64,000 nucleotides of DNA from assembly GCA_016794985.1 (NCBI GenBank), contig JAEUIQ010000022.1:1-64000 (forward strand), in the 5' to 3' direction. Both the position numbers and the translations under genes were made by a program. A model generated the notes under the pieces. The model was not told the DNA's origin. It was given only the letters and a program-made list of their open reading frames with translations, and made no database searches. Position 1 is the first letter of the stretch; each line of letters opens with the position of its first letter. Below, one piece after another: positions 41,734 to 52,014 of the stretch. This DNA comes from Planctomycetaceae bacterium. GTDB lineage: Bacteria > Planctomycetota > Planctomycetia > Pirellulales > Pirellulaceae.

Positions 41734-44199
41734 ATGGAAGCGAACTCAACCATGTCGCAATTGATGCGTTGGCGACTATTGGGCAAAGAACTCCGCCAAT
41801 TGTGGCCGATCTTCGGTGCCATGCCGCTGGCTTTTATCGGGTTTCTAGCCATGATCTTCGCGATGGGGCAATTGTTTTGGGGGATCGGGCTTCCGCCGTG
41901 GCAGTTGGCCTATCAACTTCCCGGAGTGGTGTTTGCGATTGGTGCCGCCAGTCTGTTGGTGTGTCAGGAGAAAGAACAGTTCACTCTCCGTTGGCTAGCC
42001 GCATTGCCGATCCCGGCTCACGAGATCATTCGAGCCAAGTTCTGGGCGGGTGCGATTGGCGTGGTGGTCGTATGGTTGGGCAGCATCCTGATTTCCTTGG
42101 CACTGCACACATGGTTTCCGATCGACCATAGCTTGAGCCAGTGGGTGTTGTGCTTGGTCATCAACCTCTACATCTTGTTGGCCGGATTCGCGATGGGGTG
42201 GCGATTCGAGTCAACGTTTGCCGCTTTGATCGTGCTGTTGGTTGTTGCATTTTTGCCGGGGGCGGTGACGCAAGTTTTCAGTCTTCTGTGGGATAGCCTA
42301 GGCGCAGGCACGATTCGGTCTGTTCCGTTTGATACCTCGACGGGGCTCGTCCTCTGGCTCAGCTATCTAGCTTTTGGTTCCGTAGCGATTTATCTGCTTC
42401 ATCGTTGGGGCCGACAAGCATTGAGCGCTACGCCGACATACGCATCAGAGTCGATTCGACCGTGGCTGCCCTATCGCGTATCGGCCCAAGTGTCGACCGC
42501 TGCAGGCTTGATGTCCCCTGCATCCGCTTTGACTTGGCAGGTGTTGCGACAAAATCGTTGGGCATTGGTCAGCATTGGCTTGTTGTTCGCCACTTCATTC
42601 GTTCAATTTGCTTTAAAGGGCCCAGAACTTAGTGTCTTGGGAATTGCCATGCTGGCAGCTTCCTGCTTGGGTGTGTCGACTTTCGCGGGAGATTCGCATC
42701 GAAGCCAAGTACGTTTTCTAGCGGATCGCGGAATCTCTCGCTGGCAAGTTTGGTGGTCACGGCAATTAGTTCCATTCTCGATGTTGTCGCTGTATGGTTT
42801 GGTGGCGGTTGTCGCGGCAATCTTCGTTTACGGCCAGCAGTTGCCGACTATCAGCATGATTGGACAATTGATCCTGATCGGTTTGGCCCATTTGCTCTTG
42901 GTTTATTCGCTCAGTCAATGGTTGGGGCAACAGATCCAAGGTCCGGTTTTGGCAGCGGTTTTGGTCCCACCGATTGCGATCGGGGCAGTTGGCTTGGTCG
43001 GGTATTTTTTGGACGCTTTGGGAATCCATCCGTTATTCATGCTCCTGATTGCTGTCGCGCCATTGTCGGGCACTGCCATCGCGATGTCTGCCTGGATGGA
43101 TCGAACGTTGGGATTCCGCTCGGCGATACGTCAATTGTCTGCGGCGGGCCTATTGCTGCTGCTCGGTGGGGTGGTCGTTGCCTGGCCCACATTGTTACCG
43201 CAGCAGATCGATTCCCAAATCGCTGCCGACATGCGGGCGTTGTCAGTTTCATTGGCCACGGAGCAGGCTCCAAAATTTGGTTACCCCGACGACTACCGTT
43301 ACGACATAATCGATATGACCGAGTTAGAGGAAACTTTTAACGCCGCTGCGAAAATTTCTCCTCTGTTCGCCATGCAAAACTTACGGCGGCTCCAGAGGAA
43401 CTTGGCTGGCTCCGATCGAGCCATCAAGATGGATTTCTACAGACTCGATGGTCAGCCATTGGAGACATTCGCCGAGTATGTTCCGCAACATGAAATGCCA
43501 GCTTCAGAACGTCGGGCGCTGTTCAACGAAATCATTCGAACCTACTTGAGAATGGCACGTGGTCTGCGACTTAGTACCCGCTTGGTCGAACAAGAAACGG
43601 CGGACTTGGCCGAGATTTGGCTGCTGCGCCAAGTTATGGCAGCGAACAATAGCGAGCTATTCGAAGACGAGCTTTACAACGAGGTGGTGGCGTATTTGGC
43701 CAACGAAGAAGCACGGCAGCTGTCGCGGCGACAAGCTTTAGCGGAAATCGGGCTCCGTTTGGAAAGTAAGCCGATCTCGATCTGGGATTTACAGGACTAC
43801 AGTTTCGAGTTTGAAGTTTCTGGAATCTACTTCCCGTTTTTGCCGGATTGGACCGCCGCATCAGCCAATGCAAACCGCAAGCGAAAGACCGTTGAACTTC
43901 TGGAAAAATTGTGGGTTCTGTCGGAACTAGTAAACGATCAACAGCACGCGATCTTGAAAAGTTTGGCCGAGAACCAGCAGGCAACGGAGACGCTTTACGG
44001 CATCGGCTCGCTGGGTCATTACTTTCGCGTTGATGATGCCGCAGAGGTCATGCCGGATCGAAGAGTGGGGCAGGGTAGCCTTGGTTTACCCGGCCAACAG
44101 TGGCGAGCGGGATGGGAGTTGCAAGCCAAACAACTTGAACTTCGTGGTATTTCCCCATCGGATCAACCAATTCACGACAGCCTGGGAGATAGCAAATGA
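41734..44199 (+). CDS. ABC-2-type permease with long C-terminal extension
   Basis: An 821-residue membrane protein. The first about 530 residues contain roughly a dozen hydrophobic helices in the pattern of two fused ABC-2 permease halves. The last about 290 residues are hydrophilic, predicted mostly helical, with no similarity recognised; they include repeated charged stretches and probably lie outside the membrane. Frame extension upstream to 41614 overlaps the ATPase gene, so I start at the ATG preceded by GGAGGAG (a GTG sits just before it). It overlaps the next gene by four bases (ATGA). Confidence 0.82.
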   Translation: MEANSTMSQLMRWRLLGKELRQLWPIFGAMPLAFIGFLAMIFAMGQLFWGIGLPPWQLAYQLPGVVFAIGAASLLVCQEKEQFTLRWLAALPIPAHEIIRAKFWAGAIGVVVVWLGSILISLALHTWFPIDHSLSQWVLCLVINLYILLAGFAMGWRFESTFAALIVLLVVAFLPGAVTQVFSLLWDSLGAGTIRSVPFDTSTGLVLWLSYLAFGSVAIYLLHRWGRQALSATPTYASESIRPWLPYRVSAQVSTAAGLMSPASALTWQVLRQNRWALVSIGLLFATSFVQFALKGPELSVLGIAMLAASCLGVSTFAGDSHRSQVRFLADRGISRWQVWWSRQLVPFSMLSLYGLVAVVAAIFVYGQQLPTISMIGQLILIGLAHLLLVYSLSQWLGQQIQGPVLAAVLVPPIAIGAVGLVGYFLDALGIHPLFMLLIAVAPLSGTAIAMSAWMDRTLGFRSAIRQLSAAGLLLLLGGVVVAWPTLLPQQIDSQIAADMRALSVSLATEQAPKFGYPDDYRYDIIDMTELEETFNAAAKISPLFAMQNLRRLQRNLAGSDRAIKMDFYRLDGQPLETFAEYVPQHEMPASERRALFNEIIRTYLRMARGLRLSTRLVEQETADLAEIWLLRQVMAANNSELFEDELYNEVVAYLANEEARQLSRRQALAEIGLRLESKPISIWDLQDYSFEFEVSGIYFPFLPDWTAASANANRKRKTVELLEKLWVLSELVNDQQHAILKSLAENQQATETLYGIGSLGHYFRVDDAAEVMPDRRVGQGSLGLPGQQWRAGWELQAKQLELRGISPSDQPIHDSLGDSK

Positions 44200-45521
44200 C
44201 GGATCGAGACCTTTCTACGCCCGGAATCATGTCCCGTCGAAACACTTCGGTTTGGCATTATCTGATATATCTTCCACTGTTGGTCCTATGGGGACTTCTC
44301 GTGCTGTGGGGGGCGATGGAATACCGTGCTAGTGTCCTGATTGCAACGACGATCGAAACTCGGAAGGTTACCGGAAAACCCACCAACCACGTAGAACTGA
44401 CACAAGCCGTCTTCGATCGCTCGAACCAGGAAGGGAGCCGATTATGGAATCAATTGATTCAACAAAGCGAATTCTTGCGAGGCGCGATGATGCAACAGGA
44501 ACTGACAATCGTCTCTCAGTTCTTGAATTCGCCCGACGTTGTGGATGTTGCTGCGCTGGAGAATGTCCTGGTCAGCGGCGATTCGTATCTGGTCCATGCG
44601 CAGCCGATTTTTCTGGCGATTGATGAGTTGGGAATGATGCCAATGCCAATCTGGTACCCCAAAGCCAGCGAAAGAATCCAATACAATTCGAACGCCGGAG
44701 CCGGACTTTGTAACCTAATCGATTTGGAAATCTTGATTGCCCTAAAGAAACATGATCGCGATCGAATCATCCAGGGATTGGAGCGATTGCTAGTCCTGGA
44801 GCGGCTCTACCCAGACTTGGTCTTTGGATGGAGTTTTCTGCACGCACAATCGAGACTGAAGAGTCGGTACATGCTGCTTTCCAAATGTCTGGCTGTTCCT
44901 GGATGGACCAACGAAGAACTTGCCATTTTGGAGCGGCTAGCGCGAATAGAAATGGATTTATCAAAGCTATGGCAGAACGATATCGAACATTGGATGGTGG
45001 GAGCCCTAGCAGCGCACTCGGAACCCGTAGGGTACCACACCGATCGAACAACGGCGTTCTTGGAAAAAAACGTTCGAATGACGCCGGGATGGCAACTTGA
45101 TCGGATTAGATGGTACGAGCAGCTTGAACAGATCTCCTTCGCGGACCCGATTCGCGCTGTCCATGAACTGAGTGGGCACGCCGAAAGATACGAGGGACCA
45201 TTTCCCTCCAGCCTCGAGTATGCTGCATTTCATCTGTCGGATACTATCTCGCTGAGGTCGCTGGTGCTAAGTGGCTTGGCGATTCGCCGCTTCAAGTTAG
45301 TGAACCAACGCTGGCCCACAAACTTGAGCGAATTGATCGGTAAGTCCATCTCCGAAGTCGATCTCCGCTTGCCCAATGGTCTCACCGTTGGGTTCGAACA
45401 GCAAGAGTTGGGCCCGGAAATTTGGCTGCCGCGATACCCGAATCCACAGCTCGAACTGCACACCAACGAATCGCCCGCCGCGGTCCCAGTGCGTTCGGTC
45501 TCAACCCCGATCCGCGACTAA
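44196..45521 (+). CDS. Membrane-anchored protein of the ABC operon, unknown
   Basis: A 441-residue protein with one membrane helix near residues 20-48 (LIYLPLLVLWGLLVLWGAM) and a large exported helical part rich in charged residues and Leu. The start overlaps the permease stop (ATGA), showing translational coupling and a shared transporter function. No known domain was recognised. The C-terminus is Pro/Glu/Asn-rich. It may be an accessory subunit that contacts the permease extension. Confidence 0.78.
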   Translation: MTDRDLSTPGIMSRRNTSVWHYLIYLPLLVLWGLLVLWGAMEYRASVLIATTIETRKVTGKPTNHVELTQAVFDRSNQEGSRLWNQLIQQSEFLRGAMMQQELTIVSQFLNSPDVVDVAALENVLVSGDSYLVHAQPIFLAIDELGMMPMPIWYPKASERIQYNSNAGAGLCNLIDLEILIALKKHDRDRIIQGLERLLVLERLYPDLVFGWSFLHAQSRLKSRYMLLSKCLAVPGWTNEELAILERLARIEMDLSKLWQNDIEHWMVGALAAHSEPVGYHTDRTTAFLEKNVRMTPGWQLDRIRWYEQLEQISFADPIRAVHELSGHAERYEGPFPSSLEYAAFHLSDTISLRSLVLSGLAIRRFKLVNQRWPTNLSELIGKSISEVDLRLPNGLTVGFEQQELGPEIWLPRYPNPQLELHTNESPAAVPVRSVSTPIRD

Positions 45522-45603
45522 CGAATCAGCCTGCGGAGTTTCGGCCATCGGCTCGCTTTCAGAGTCGATAACTCAACCGTCCATTCTGCCCCAAGCCGTG
45601 AAG

Positions 45604-48600
45604 CTATTGAGGCAGGACCGGGACAAAACGCGGATTGCTCGAACCATTGTTTGTCGACTTCGAAACTGGCCGAGCCGGCAATGGATTGGTCGATTGCGGG
45701 GAGGGCAGGGCATCTTGAACACGAGGTAGTGCCGGGAACGCGGCGGTGACATCCACCGGGGGCAGCTTGCGAACCGAGTTGTCCGATGACTTCGAGGTTG
45801 TCGCGTTCGGCGAAGCGACCGTATTCGTTTCATTCGAGGGAGCGACAATCGATTGAGGTAGCCCACCATAGGTGCCCAAGTTTTCCGTACCACGGACTCG
45901 GCTGGCGGATGCATCGGCTTCAGGTTTGGGACTGGTCGCAATGCGTGTCGCTGCGTTTTTTAACTCGGATCGCAATTGCTCACGCAGCTTTTCCAGTTCC
46001 GAATCTGGCTCTGACGGTGTGGTCGGTGCCGTGCCAGACGGGACAATCGCCGACAGAGGGTCTTGGGCGTCCAACCCGGTTGAGTTCCGGAATTCTTCGT
46101 CGCTACCGAACCACTCCGAGGCACCCAATTGTTCGAGCAACTCTTGATCTCGTTCGATCAAGCGGTTGACATAGTCGGCGTTGATTGGACCTGGATCGAT
46201 CCACAAACTGTTTTCATCCAACTGCATGGTCCCCAAGTCAAAGTCCAAGCCACGCCGCAGGACTTCATAGTCTACCCATGTACTCAAAAACGCGCTTTGG
46301 GATTGTTGCAGCCGATTGATGGCATCGGTCAAGTCACGACCGATCGTTGGGTTTCCGCCTCGAGCCCCCGGAGCCGATGGTCGCGAGACTTCAAAGTTGG
46401 CCTGTTCGACATTGACGGCGTTTACTTTAATCTGCAAACGATTCAATTCGAACAAGACTTTGTTGAGTTCCACCAAACGCAGGATTTGACGCAAGTTTCG
46501 GGCGACCTCGTCGCGGAATTGATAGTACTGTCGGCGAGCCTGTTGATAGCGGATCAAAGCCGCGCGATAGTTGTTTCGTTCTTCTAATCGCGTGATTGGA
46601 CTGTCGAAGCGGAAGCCGGCTCGTGCCCGCCCATTCGCAGTGCGAAAATCCAGCGGATTGTCGCCCACGGTTCCCACATCGCCCTCAAATACCAAGTCAA
46701 ACGAGCTTTCCAATTGGTCGGCTTGGAATTCGATCAAGCGCCAAGCATCCACCAAACTGGCTCGTGCGTTCATCCAATCGTGTCGGAAGTGTTGCGCAAT
46801 TTTCACTGCGATTTCTGGATTCAAGCGAATTTCCGGCAGTTCGACCATGTCGGTGCGGGCAACCACTTGGATCAACAGAAGTTCGAGCGAGTACCCGGCT
46901 ACATCAGCCAATGCTTGTGGGAGCTTTTCGAGAATTCCTTCTTTGAGTAGAGCCCGAGTCGCGGGGCTATTGTCATGTTGCGCCAAAAGTTGCGTGATGT
47001 TTTGTCGAACAAGTTCTAACTCTTCCCTTGGACGTCGTTCTAGCGACTGGACCACGAGTTCGATCGCCGCCAGCATCGCGTCTGGATCTTCAACAGCTTG
47101 AGCCCCGATTAGATCGTCGGACAAAATGGCATTCTCTTGATCATCCAGTAAACCGTAGCCTAGATTCAATTCTTGCAATTTGGCTAAATTGCGAATGCGA
47201 CTTTCACGCCCCGCCCTCAATCGTTCCACATCTTCCTTTACAGATTGCAACTGAGCCCCGAGAACCTCTTGCCGAACGGCCTCGATTTTCTCCACGACTC
47301 CGGGCAATTGCTGGACCAAGGCCGTCACATCTTCGCCCCAAGCGAACGCGACGGGTTCATCGTTATCGCCCAAGGGTTGGCCATCAGCGTTTAGCGGACG
47401 GCTGATCACGATGTCGTTCAACGCACCGATCGGAAGGCTGATCTCTTCCCGCAGCTTGGTCATGCGATCCTGCAGGCGAATGGCTTCCGTTTCGATCAAT
47501 TCGAATTGATCCAACAACGGATCATCAATCGCAATCTTGGTTTCCGGCGGCAAGCCCAACGTGATCTTGAACTGGTCAAGCGATGCTTCATAGTTTGTCG
47601 TTGCCCGGAAGAGTTGTTGTTGTGCTGAATACAACTGCGTTTCAACTTGCGTGACTTGCAATGCATTGATTCGTTGGGCGCCCTGTAGAAAGCGAAAGCG
47701 TTCCAAGGCATTGCGGAGTTGGGTCACATTGTATTCTTGGATGTAGATGTTTTGACGGTCTTCCAACAAACCCAACACACCGCCAACCCCGGTGCCTTGT
47801 CCCGAGGGAGCGCCGAGGAAACTGCCGCCTCGGTTCGGACCTTGTCCTGGGCTCCGCCCGGTCACAATGCTCAAATAAAAGCCACCTCGAAATCGTTCCA
47901 TTTGACGTACATTTGCCAACAGATTTCGTTCCGCAAATGTCAGGGCTTCCAAAATCCGTTCGCGACCACCGCCACGCAGCAATGGTTGGATCAGCGATAC
48001 GTTGACCAACGAGTTGGTCGAGTTGGTCGTTGGACCGGCAAATTGCCACAGCATCGTGTTGGCGAGACCCACCACCATGGTTGAACCCGTGATCCCTAGT
48101 TTTCTCATGCGGACGCCTTGGCTTCCCGTTGAAGCTTCCAGAGACGTTCGGCTATTTCCACCCCCGCGGATACGACCATCCGCCGTTGCAAACGAGTTAT
48201 AGGAAGCGAACAGTTGAGCGTCGAAGGCGAAGCGTTCCAGACTCACGTCCAATGCGGACTGATACAGTGTTTCGCGCTGTTGTTGATAACTGGGTGAATG
48301 CAAGTAGGCGACTTGAACGGCCCGATTGATATCCAGCACCAATTCGCCTTTTTCATTTAGCGGGACAAACGACAGCCATTCCGGATTCTCAACTTGGTCC
48401 AGTTCACCGTTGGCGCCCCAATGCGGGTAAGCCGGTTTGTTATCGACGCGTTGCATGAACTCATGCGAAGCTGGATCGTCCGGCGGCATCGGCGGATGAT
48501 CTGCGGAAAACGGATGGGCCATACGAGACCTAGGATCCACCTCGATCGAGCGGTCCGGCAAGGCCCAATGCGGATCGTTGGCCTTTTCAGTAATTAGTTT

Positions 48601-48735
48601 CGTAGCGTCCGTGTCTGCCTGTCGGCGGTAATAACTTCGGTGGCAAGCGCTTGTTTGAATAAGGAGAGCCGCAGCAATTGCCAGGAAACACATGGTGGTC
48701 CGACAACGGTCGGCGCGGTTCGAAGTGACAGCCAC
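45604..48735 (-). CDS. TolC-like outer membrane efflux protein
   Basis: A 1043-residue protein, more than twice the usual TolC length. It starts with a basic n-region and hydrophobic segment ending LLIQTSAC, probably a lipoprotein or secretion signal. Two outer membrane efflux-type helical/beta repeats can be seen, including ITGRSPGQGPNRGG, FRFLQGAQRINALQVTQVETQLYSAQQQL and, later, FRDEVARNLRQILRLVELNKVLFELNRLQIKV; an RRPREELELVRQ insertion lies between. The last 130 residues are Pro/Ser/Thr-rich. The start is GTG at 48735 because AGGAGG lies seven bases upstream, and the frame upstream is not coding. It may serve as the outer channel for an exporter, maybe the nearby ABC system (inference). 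Confidence 0.85.
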   Translation of the reverse strand: MAVTSNRADRCRTTMCFLAIAAALLIQTSACHRSYYRRQADTDATKLITEKANDPHWALPDRSIEVDPRSRMAHPFSADHPPMPPDDPASHEFMQRVDNKPAYPHWGANGELDQVENPEWLSFVPLNEKGELVLDINRAVQVAYLHSPSYQQQRETLYQSALDVSLERFAFDAQLFASYNSFATADGRIRGGGNSRTSLEASTGSQGVRMRKLGITGSTMVVGLANTMLWQFAGPTTNSTNSLVNVSLIQPLLRGGGRERILEALTFAERNLLANVRQMERFRGGFYLSIVTGRSPGQGPNRGGSFLGAPSGQGTGVGGVLGLLEDRQNIYIQEYNVTQLRNALERFRFLQGAQRINALQVTQVETQLYSAQQQLFRATTNYEASLDQFKITLGLPPETKIAIDDPLLDQFELIETEAIRLQDRMTKLREEISLPIGALNDIVISRPLNADGQPLGDNDEPVAFAWGEDVTALVQQLPGVVEKIEAVRQEVLGAQLQSVKEDVERLRAGRESRIRNLAKLQELNLGYGLLDDQENAILSDDLIGAQAVEDPDAMLAAIELVVQSLERRPREELELVRQNITQLLAQHDNSPATRALLKEGILEKLPQALADVAGYSLELLLIQVVARTDMVELPEIRLNPEIAVKIAQHFRHDWMNARASLVDAWRLIEFQADQLESSFDLVFEGDVGTVGDNPLDFRTANGRARAGFRFDSPITRLEERNNYRAALIRYQQARRQYYQFRDEVARNLRQILRLVELNKVLFELNRLQIKVNAVNVEQANFEVSRPSAPGARGGNPTIGRDLTDAINRLQQSQSAFLSTWVDYEVLRRGLDFDLGTMQLDENSLWIDPGPINADYVNRLIERDQELLEQLGASEWFGSDEEFRNSTGLDAQDPLSAIVPSGTAPTTPSEPDSELEKLREQLRSELKNAATRIATSPKPEADASASRVRGTENLGTYGGLPQSIVAPSNETNTVASPNATTSKSSDNSVRKLPPVDVTAAFPALPRVQDALPSPQSTNPLPARPVSKSTNNGSSNPRFVPVLPQ

Positions 48736-49155
48736 GAAATGGCCTCCTAATGATCGATCCTGGGTCAAACTTCCGGAGCAATACCGGCCACCCGGAGGGA
48801 CAAAATGGGAACCGATTCCTCCAACACCCAAAAAAACGCACTTCAAGCCAACTTGGGAGCGGGTTTTCCCAGTTTTTGAAGTACAGTGTACCGGTCGGGT
48901 ATCGGGATTCCGTTGCCAGACTCCGAGTTATACCGGTTTTGATCGGTATTCCGGTTTTGTCGAATGAGCGGATCATGACGGAGGATACAGTTTGGAAAGT
49001 TTGTGCCGGTGTATCCGGTAAGATTTTCCCAGCTTCCCTACGCAGCAAGGTCCGTTTTAATTGACAGGGTAGTTTGCCCAATTTATCATCGGGAGTTAGG
49101 TCCGGTCCTGCGAGAAACTCGGGGACTTCCTTCGCTTCTTCGTAGGTCCAGGTCC
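48736..49155. other. Divergent intergenic region (420 bp)
   Basis: It separates the TolC-like gene from the membrane protein at 49156. It contains an inverted repeat ATACCG (48930-48935) with CGGTAT (48944-48949) and several CCGGT-rich words. No clear sigma70 promoter was found. Both frames read in this region are non-coding. Confidence 0.5.
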
Positions 49156-50751
49156 ATGCTGTTTTACATATTCGTCGGTGTGCTTTTTATCGCCTTGATC
49201 GTTTTCTTGGTGTTTTCGGCGAAGTATTGGCATTGGGCGCATGTCACCGCTGTGGCTTTAGTATTCTTGACCGCTGTCCCGGCCTACTATTGCTTGGCAT
49301 ACTCGCTCAAGACACGAAAAGCGATCGTCAAGCAGTTTCATGATTCGGTGAAGGAGCTGGAGACTGAAAAGACGAAGTATTTCAATGTGGTATACGGCGT
49401 TCAACCAGGAACGCGGGGCGGGTTCGGCGACGGTTCGCTAAAGGCAGAATTGGCCCTCTATAATTTGTTGACGACCGGTAAAGGTCGCAGTTGGGATCAA
49501 GCCACGTTGCAAGCTCGAAATGGCAATGAAATAACGGTCGATATCTCAGTCGCTGCCGCTCCGAATCCGGAAAACGCGGCGGCGGATCCGGCGGCGCCAG
49601 CTGATCCGGCGGCGGCTGATCCTGCGGCGGCGGCTCCAGCTCCGGCTCAGGATGCTCCGGCGGCGGAGGGCGGGGAATACCCGATGGTTGGCTCGTTGCT
49701 CTACGTTTTTCAATTGACGGGTCTTTCCGTGGAAGAAAATCGTCAAGTGCCTGTCCCTGGTGGGTACGTCGGTGCTTACCGAGTCACGGCTGTCAACGGA
49801 ACGGCGATCACGGCAACGGCTGAAACTGCCATGCCCATTGAAATCAACAATGGCGACCCGGTAGCCTTGTTTGAGCGTCCGCCACAAGACACGAACGACG
49901 TCATGAACATGGCTTTGAGATTCGGATCGAATGACAAGCCAACAATCGATGAGTACCGACAGCGTTTCGCCGAAGTATTTCCACCCGAAAACTTCAAATT
50001 GGAAGCAAACAGCAAAGCCTACCAAGATATGTTGGACTCTTTCGCGTTCGACGGAAGGTCGATCAATGAGATCAACGAATGGCGAAATGCTCAAGGGCTT
50101 CCAGAATGGAACCCAGGAGTCGAAGAGATTCAAGTTGTCTCGAGAGTGCTTCGTCAACTTGAAGAAACGGTTGATGGAACTCAAGACATGATCACCAGTG
50201 GGGTGTTTGATAGTTTGGGGCGCGCGAACGATCCTGAATTGCAGTTGGGCAAGCCAGCTCAAGTCGCTGTATCTCGCGAAGGTGACGAGAATGACGTTTT
50301 GGTCGTCGATGCCGCGACTGCCACCGCCGGCTACACTCGGCAAGACGGTACTCAAGTTCGCTCTTGGGAAGAAGAAGGGCGAATTCAGCCAGTCAATCGT
50401 TTGTATTCACGGCGACTGCGTGATTACACCACCGAAATCGAACAATTAACCTTCGATCAAAGCATCTTTAATGATCGGATCGCCGAGTACAATCGACTCA
50501 ATACGAGTGTGTCCGGGTCTGTCCAAGCAGCCGATGCACAAGAGCAAATTCGTCAGGCCAAGATCACTGAGTTGACCCAAGATCAAGATAGCCTGAAGGG
50601 CGATCTTCAGGTGGCCAACGACTATCTTTCGGAACTCGAATCGAGATTATCCGATCTCCGCCGCGAAATTCGAGACAGTTACTTGCAGATCTCAAACATG
50701 CACCAGCAAAGCACTCAAGAAGCGCAAACTTGGGCTGCTGCCCAGCGTTAA
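49156..50751 (+). CDS. Membrane protein with Ala/Pro/Asp repeat and coiled coil
   Basis: A 531-residue protein. Two hydrophobic helices (about residues 2-20 and 27-47) anchor the N-terminus. Then comes a soluble region, a low-complexity stretch of Ala, Pro and Asp (repeats of AADPAA type, about 130-165), more soluble sequence, and at the C-terminus a long helix-rich coiled-coil region (about 440-525; QAADAQEQIRQAKITELTQ). The start is the ATG giving MLFYIFVGVLFIALIVFLV; an upstream extension to 49003 is discounted. Function unknown; perhaps a scaffold in the inner membrane. Confidence 0.72.
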   Translation: MLFYIFVGVLFIALIVFLVFSAKYWHWAHVTAVALVFLTAVPAYYCLAYSLKTRKAIVKQFHDSVKELETEKTKYFNVVYGVQPGTRGGFGDGSLKAELALYNLLTTGKGRSWDQATLQARNGNEITVDISVAAAPNPENAAADPAAPADPAAADPAAAAPAPAQDAPAAEGGEYPMVGSLLYVFQLTGLSVEENRQVPVPGGYVGAYRVTAVNGTAITATAETAMPIEINNGDPVALFERPPQDTNDVMNMALRFGSNDKPTIDEYRQRFAEVFPPENFKLEANSKAYQDMLDSFAFDGRSINEINEWRNAQGLPEWNPGVEEIQVVSRVLRQLEETVDGTQDMITSGVFDSLGRANDPELQLGKPAQVAVSREGDENDVLVVDAATATAGYTRQDGTQVRSWEEEGRIQPVNRLYSRRLRDYTTEIEQLTFDQSIFNDRIAEYNRLNTSVSGSVQAADAQEQIRQAKITELTQDQDSLKGDLQVANDYLSELESRLSDLRREIRDSYLQISNMHQQSTQEAQTWAAAQR

Positions 50752-50833
50752 TTCGCTGCGAATCTGGTCCGAAATCTGGTCCGGCATGAAGGTTGGATTG
50801 CCGACGCCAACGAGCGCACCGCCAAGATCAACG

Positions 50834-50968
50834 CCAGTACTACCGAACAGCCGGTACTACCACAGCCGGTACTACCGAACAGTCGGTACTACCGAACAGT
50901 CGGTTCGATCAAAGAGCTGGTGTATCAGAGCTGGTGTATTAAAGCTGGTGTATTAAAGCTGGTGTATC
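50834..50968. repeat. Two adjacent minisatellites
   Basis: Four copies of a 17-bp unit, reading CCGGTACTACCGAACAG (one shortened to 15 bp), span 50834-50899. Immediately after, four exact-length 14-bp units of the type AGAGCTGGTGTATC cover 50913-50968. They lie between convergent genes and contain no gene. Confidence 0.85.
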
Positions 50969-51011
50969 GAAGAGTTGCCGGGCGAATGGTTTCCGGGGGG
51001 GCCGGGCTGGG

Positions 51012-51992
51012 CTAGGTTGTGCCCCGATGCCGAAATAGGTCGCCGGACCAACCCAGTTTTTCGCGTAATGTTGCGTAGTATCCTTGGCCGGAGGCTTCAA
51101 TCAGCCGAAACGTTGCCTCTGCTTGACGCACTTGGACCGACTCGCCGGTCCGAAGTTCGTGAATCAGTTTGCCATCCAGCACCACGGCCGCTGCTCCATC
51201 GTGTCCTCGCAACAGCATTTCGTAGACTCGATCAGCAGTGTCTACAACAGGTCGAACCGTTAGTGTGTGAGGAGAAATCGGAGCAATTACAAACGCGCGC
51301 AGGTCCTTGCGAATGATCGGTCCGCCCACGGAAAGATTGTGTGCCGTCGAGCCGACTGGGGTGCTGATGATCAGGCCGTCACAGTTGTAGCTCGTCGCCA
51401 AACGTCCATCGATATACAAATCGATCTGTTGCATGTTGAAGGGCGCTGCGGCTCGCAAAGCAACTTCATTCAGCCCCAGGTGGTTCGAAATTTCTTGTCC
51501 CTCTCTTAGGATCATGCATTGGATCATCAGGTGCTCGACGATCGCAAAGTCGCGGTTAACGACCCGCTGCAACGCAATTGGCAATTGCTCGGGCATGATG
51601 TCGGCTAGGAAACCTAGCCGCCCAAGATTGACTGCCAAGACGGGTCTCTGGTGATCACCCATTTTTCGAGCGGCACGAAGTATCGATCCATCGCCACCAA
51701 AAACAATGCTCAGGTCAATTCCACTGCCGTTCCAAGGGACGTCGCCGTCGTAATCTTCGTAGACGATCTGGCAGAACTGTTCCACCATTGGCCGCAGTTC
51801 TTGGATCCTGGCGACCATATCTGGGCGACGACTTGCGCTACTCAGCAACGCGACTCGGGGCGGTTGTGCCCACCGAGCGTCCTGTTTCGCAGGCAATGTC
51901 CCGCCCAAGTCGGTTGGAGGGGTGTGCGGTCCTGGACCGTCGTTCGTTCGAAAATTGGCCGTCGAGCTTTCGGGACGATCCAGAGGTGTCAT
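51012..51992 (-). CDS. nadK: NAD kinase
   Basis: A 326-residue enzyme phosphorylating NAD to NADP. The GGDGS motif is at VFGGDGSILRAAR, the second conserved site is NCDGLIISTPVGSTAHNLSVGGP, and LGRLGFL precedes. The N-terminal 45 residues are Pro/Thr-rich and lie before the fold. The start is an ATG 22 bp beyond the dxs stop; upstream in-frame sequence overlaps dxs and is not used. It is the last gene of the ispA-dxs run. Confidence 0.93.
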   Translation of the reverse strand: MTPLDRPESSTANFRTNDGPGPHTPPTDLGGTLPAKQDARWAQPPRVALLSSASRRPDMVARIQELRPMVEQFCQIVYEDYDGDVPWNGSGIDLSIVFGGDGSILRAARKMGDHQRPVLAVNLGRLGFLADIMPEQLPIALQRVVNRDFAIVEHLMIQCMILREGQEISNHLGLNEVALRAAAPFNMQQIDLYIDGRLATSYNCDGLIISTPVGSTAHNLSVGGPIIRKDLRAFVIAPISPHTLTVRPVVDTADRVYEMLLRGHDGAAAVVLDGKLIHELRTGESVQVRQAEATFRLIEASGQGYYATLREKLGWSGDLFRHRGTT

Positions 51993-52014
51993 AGCGAATT
52001 TTTTCGATCCAGAG

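Noticed and set aside
49741..49760. Copy of the GTGCCTGTCCC motif inside a coding region
   Set aside because: Single copy that encodes the in-frame residues QVPVP of the membrane protein; no array around it, so it is treated as chance.
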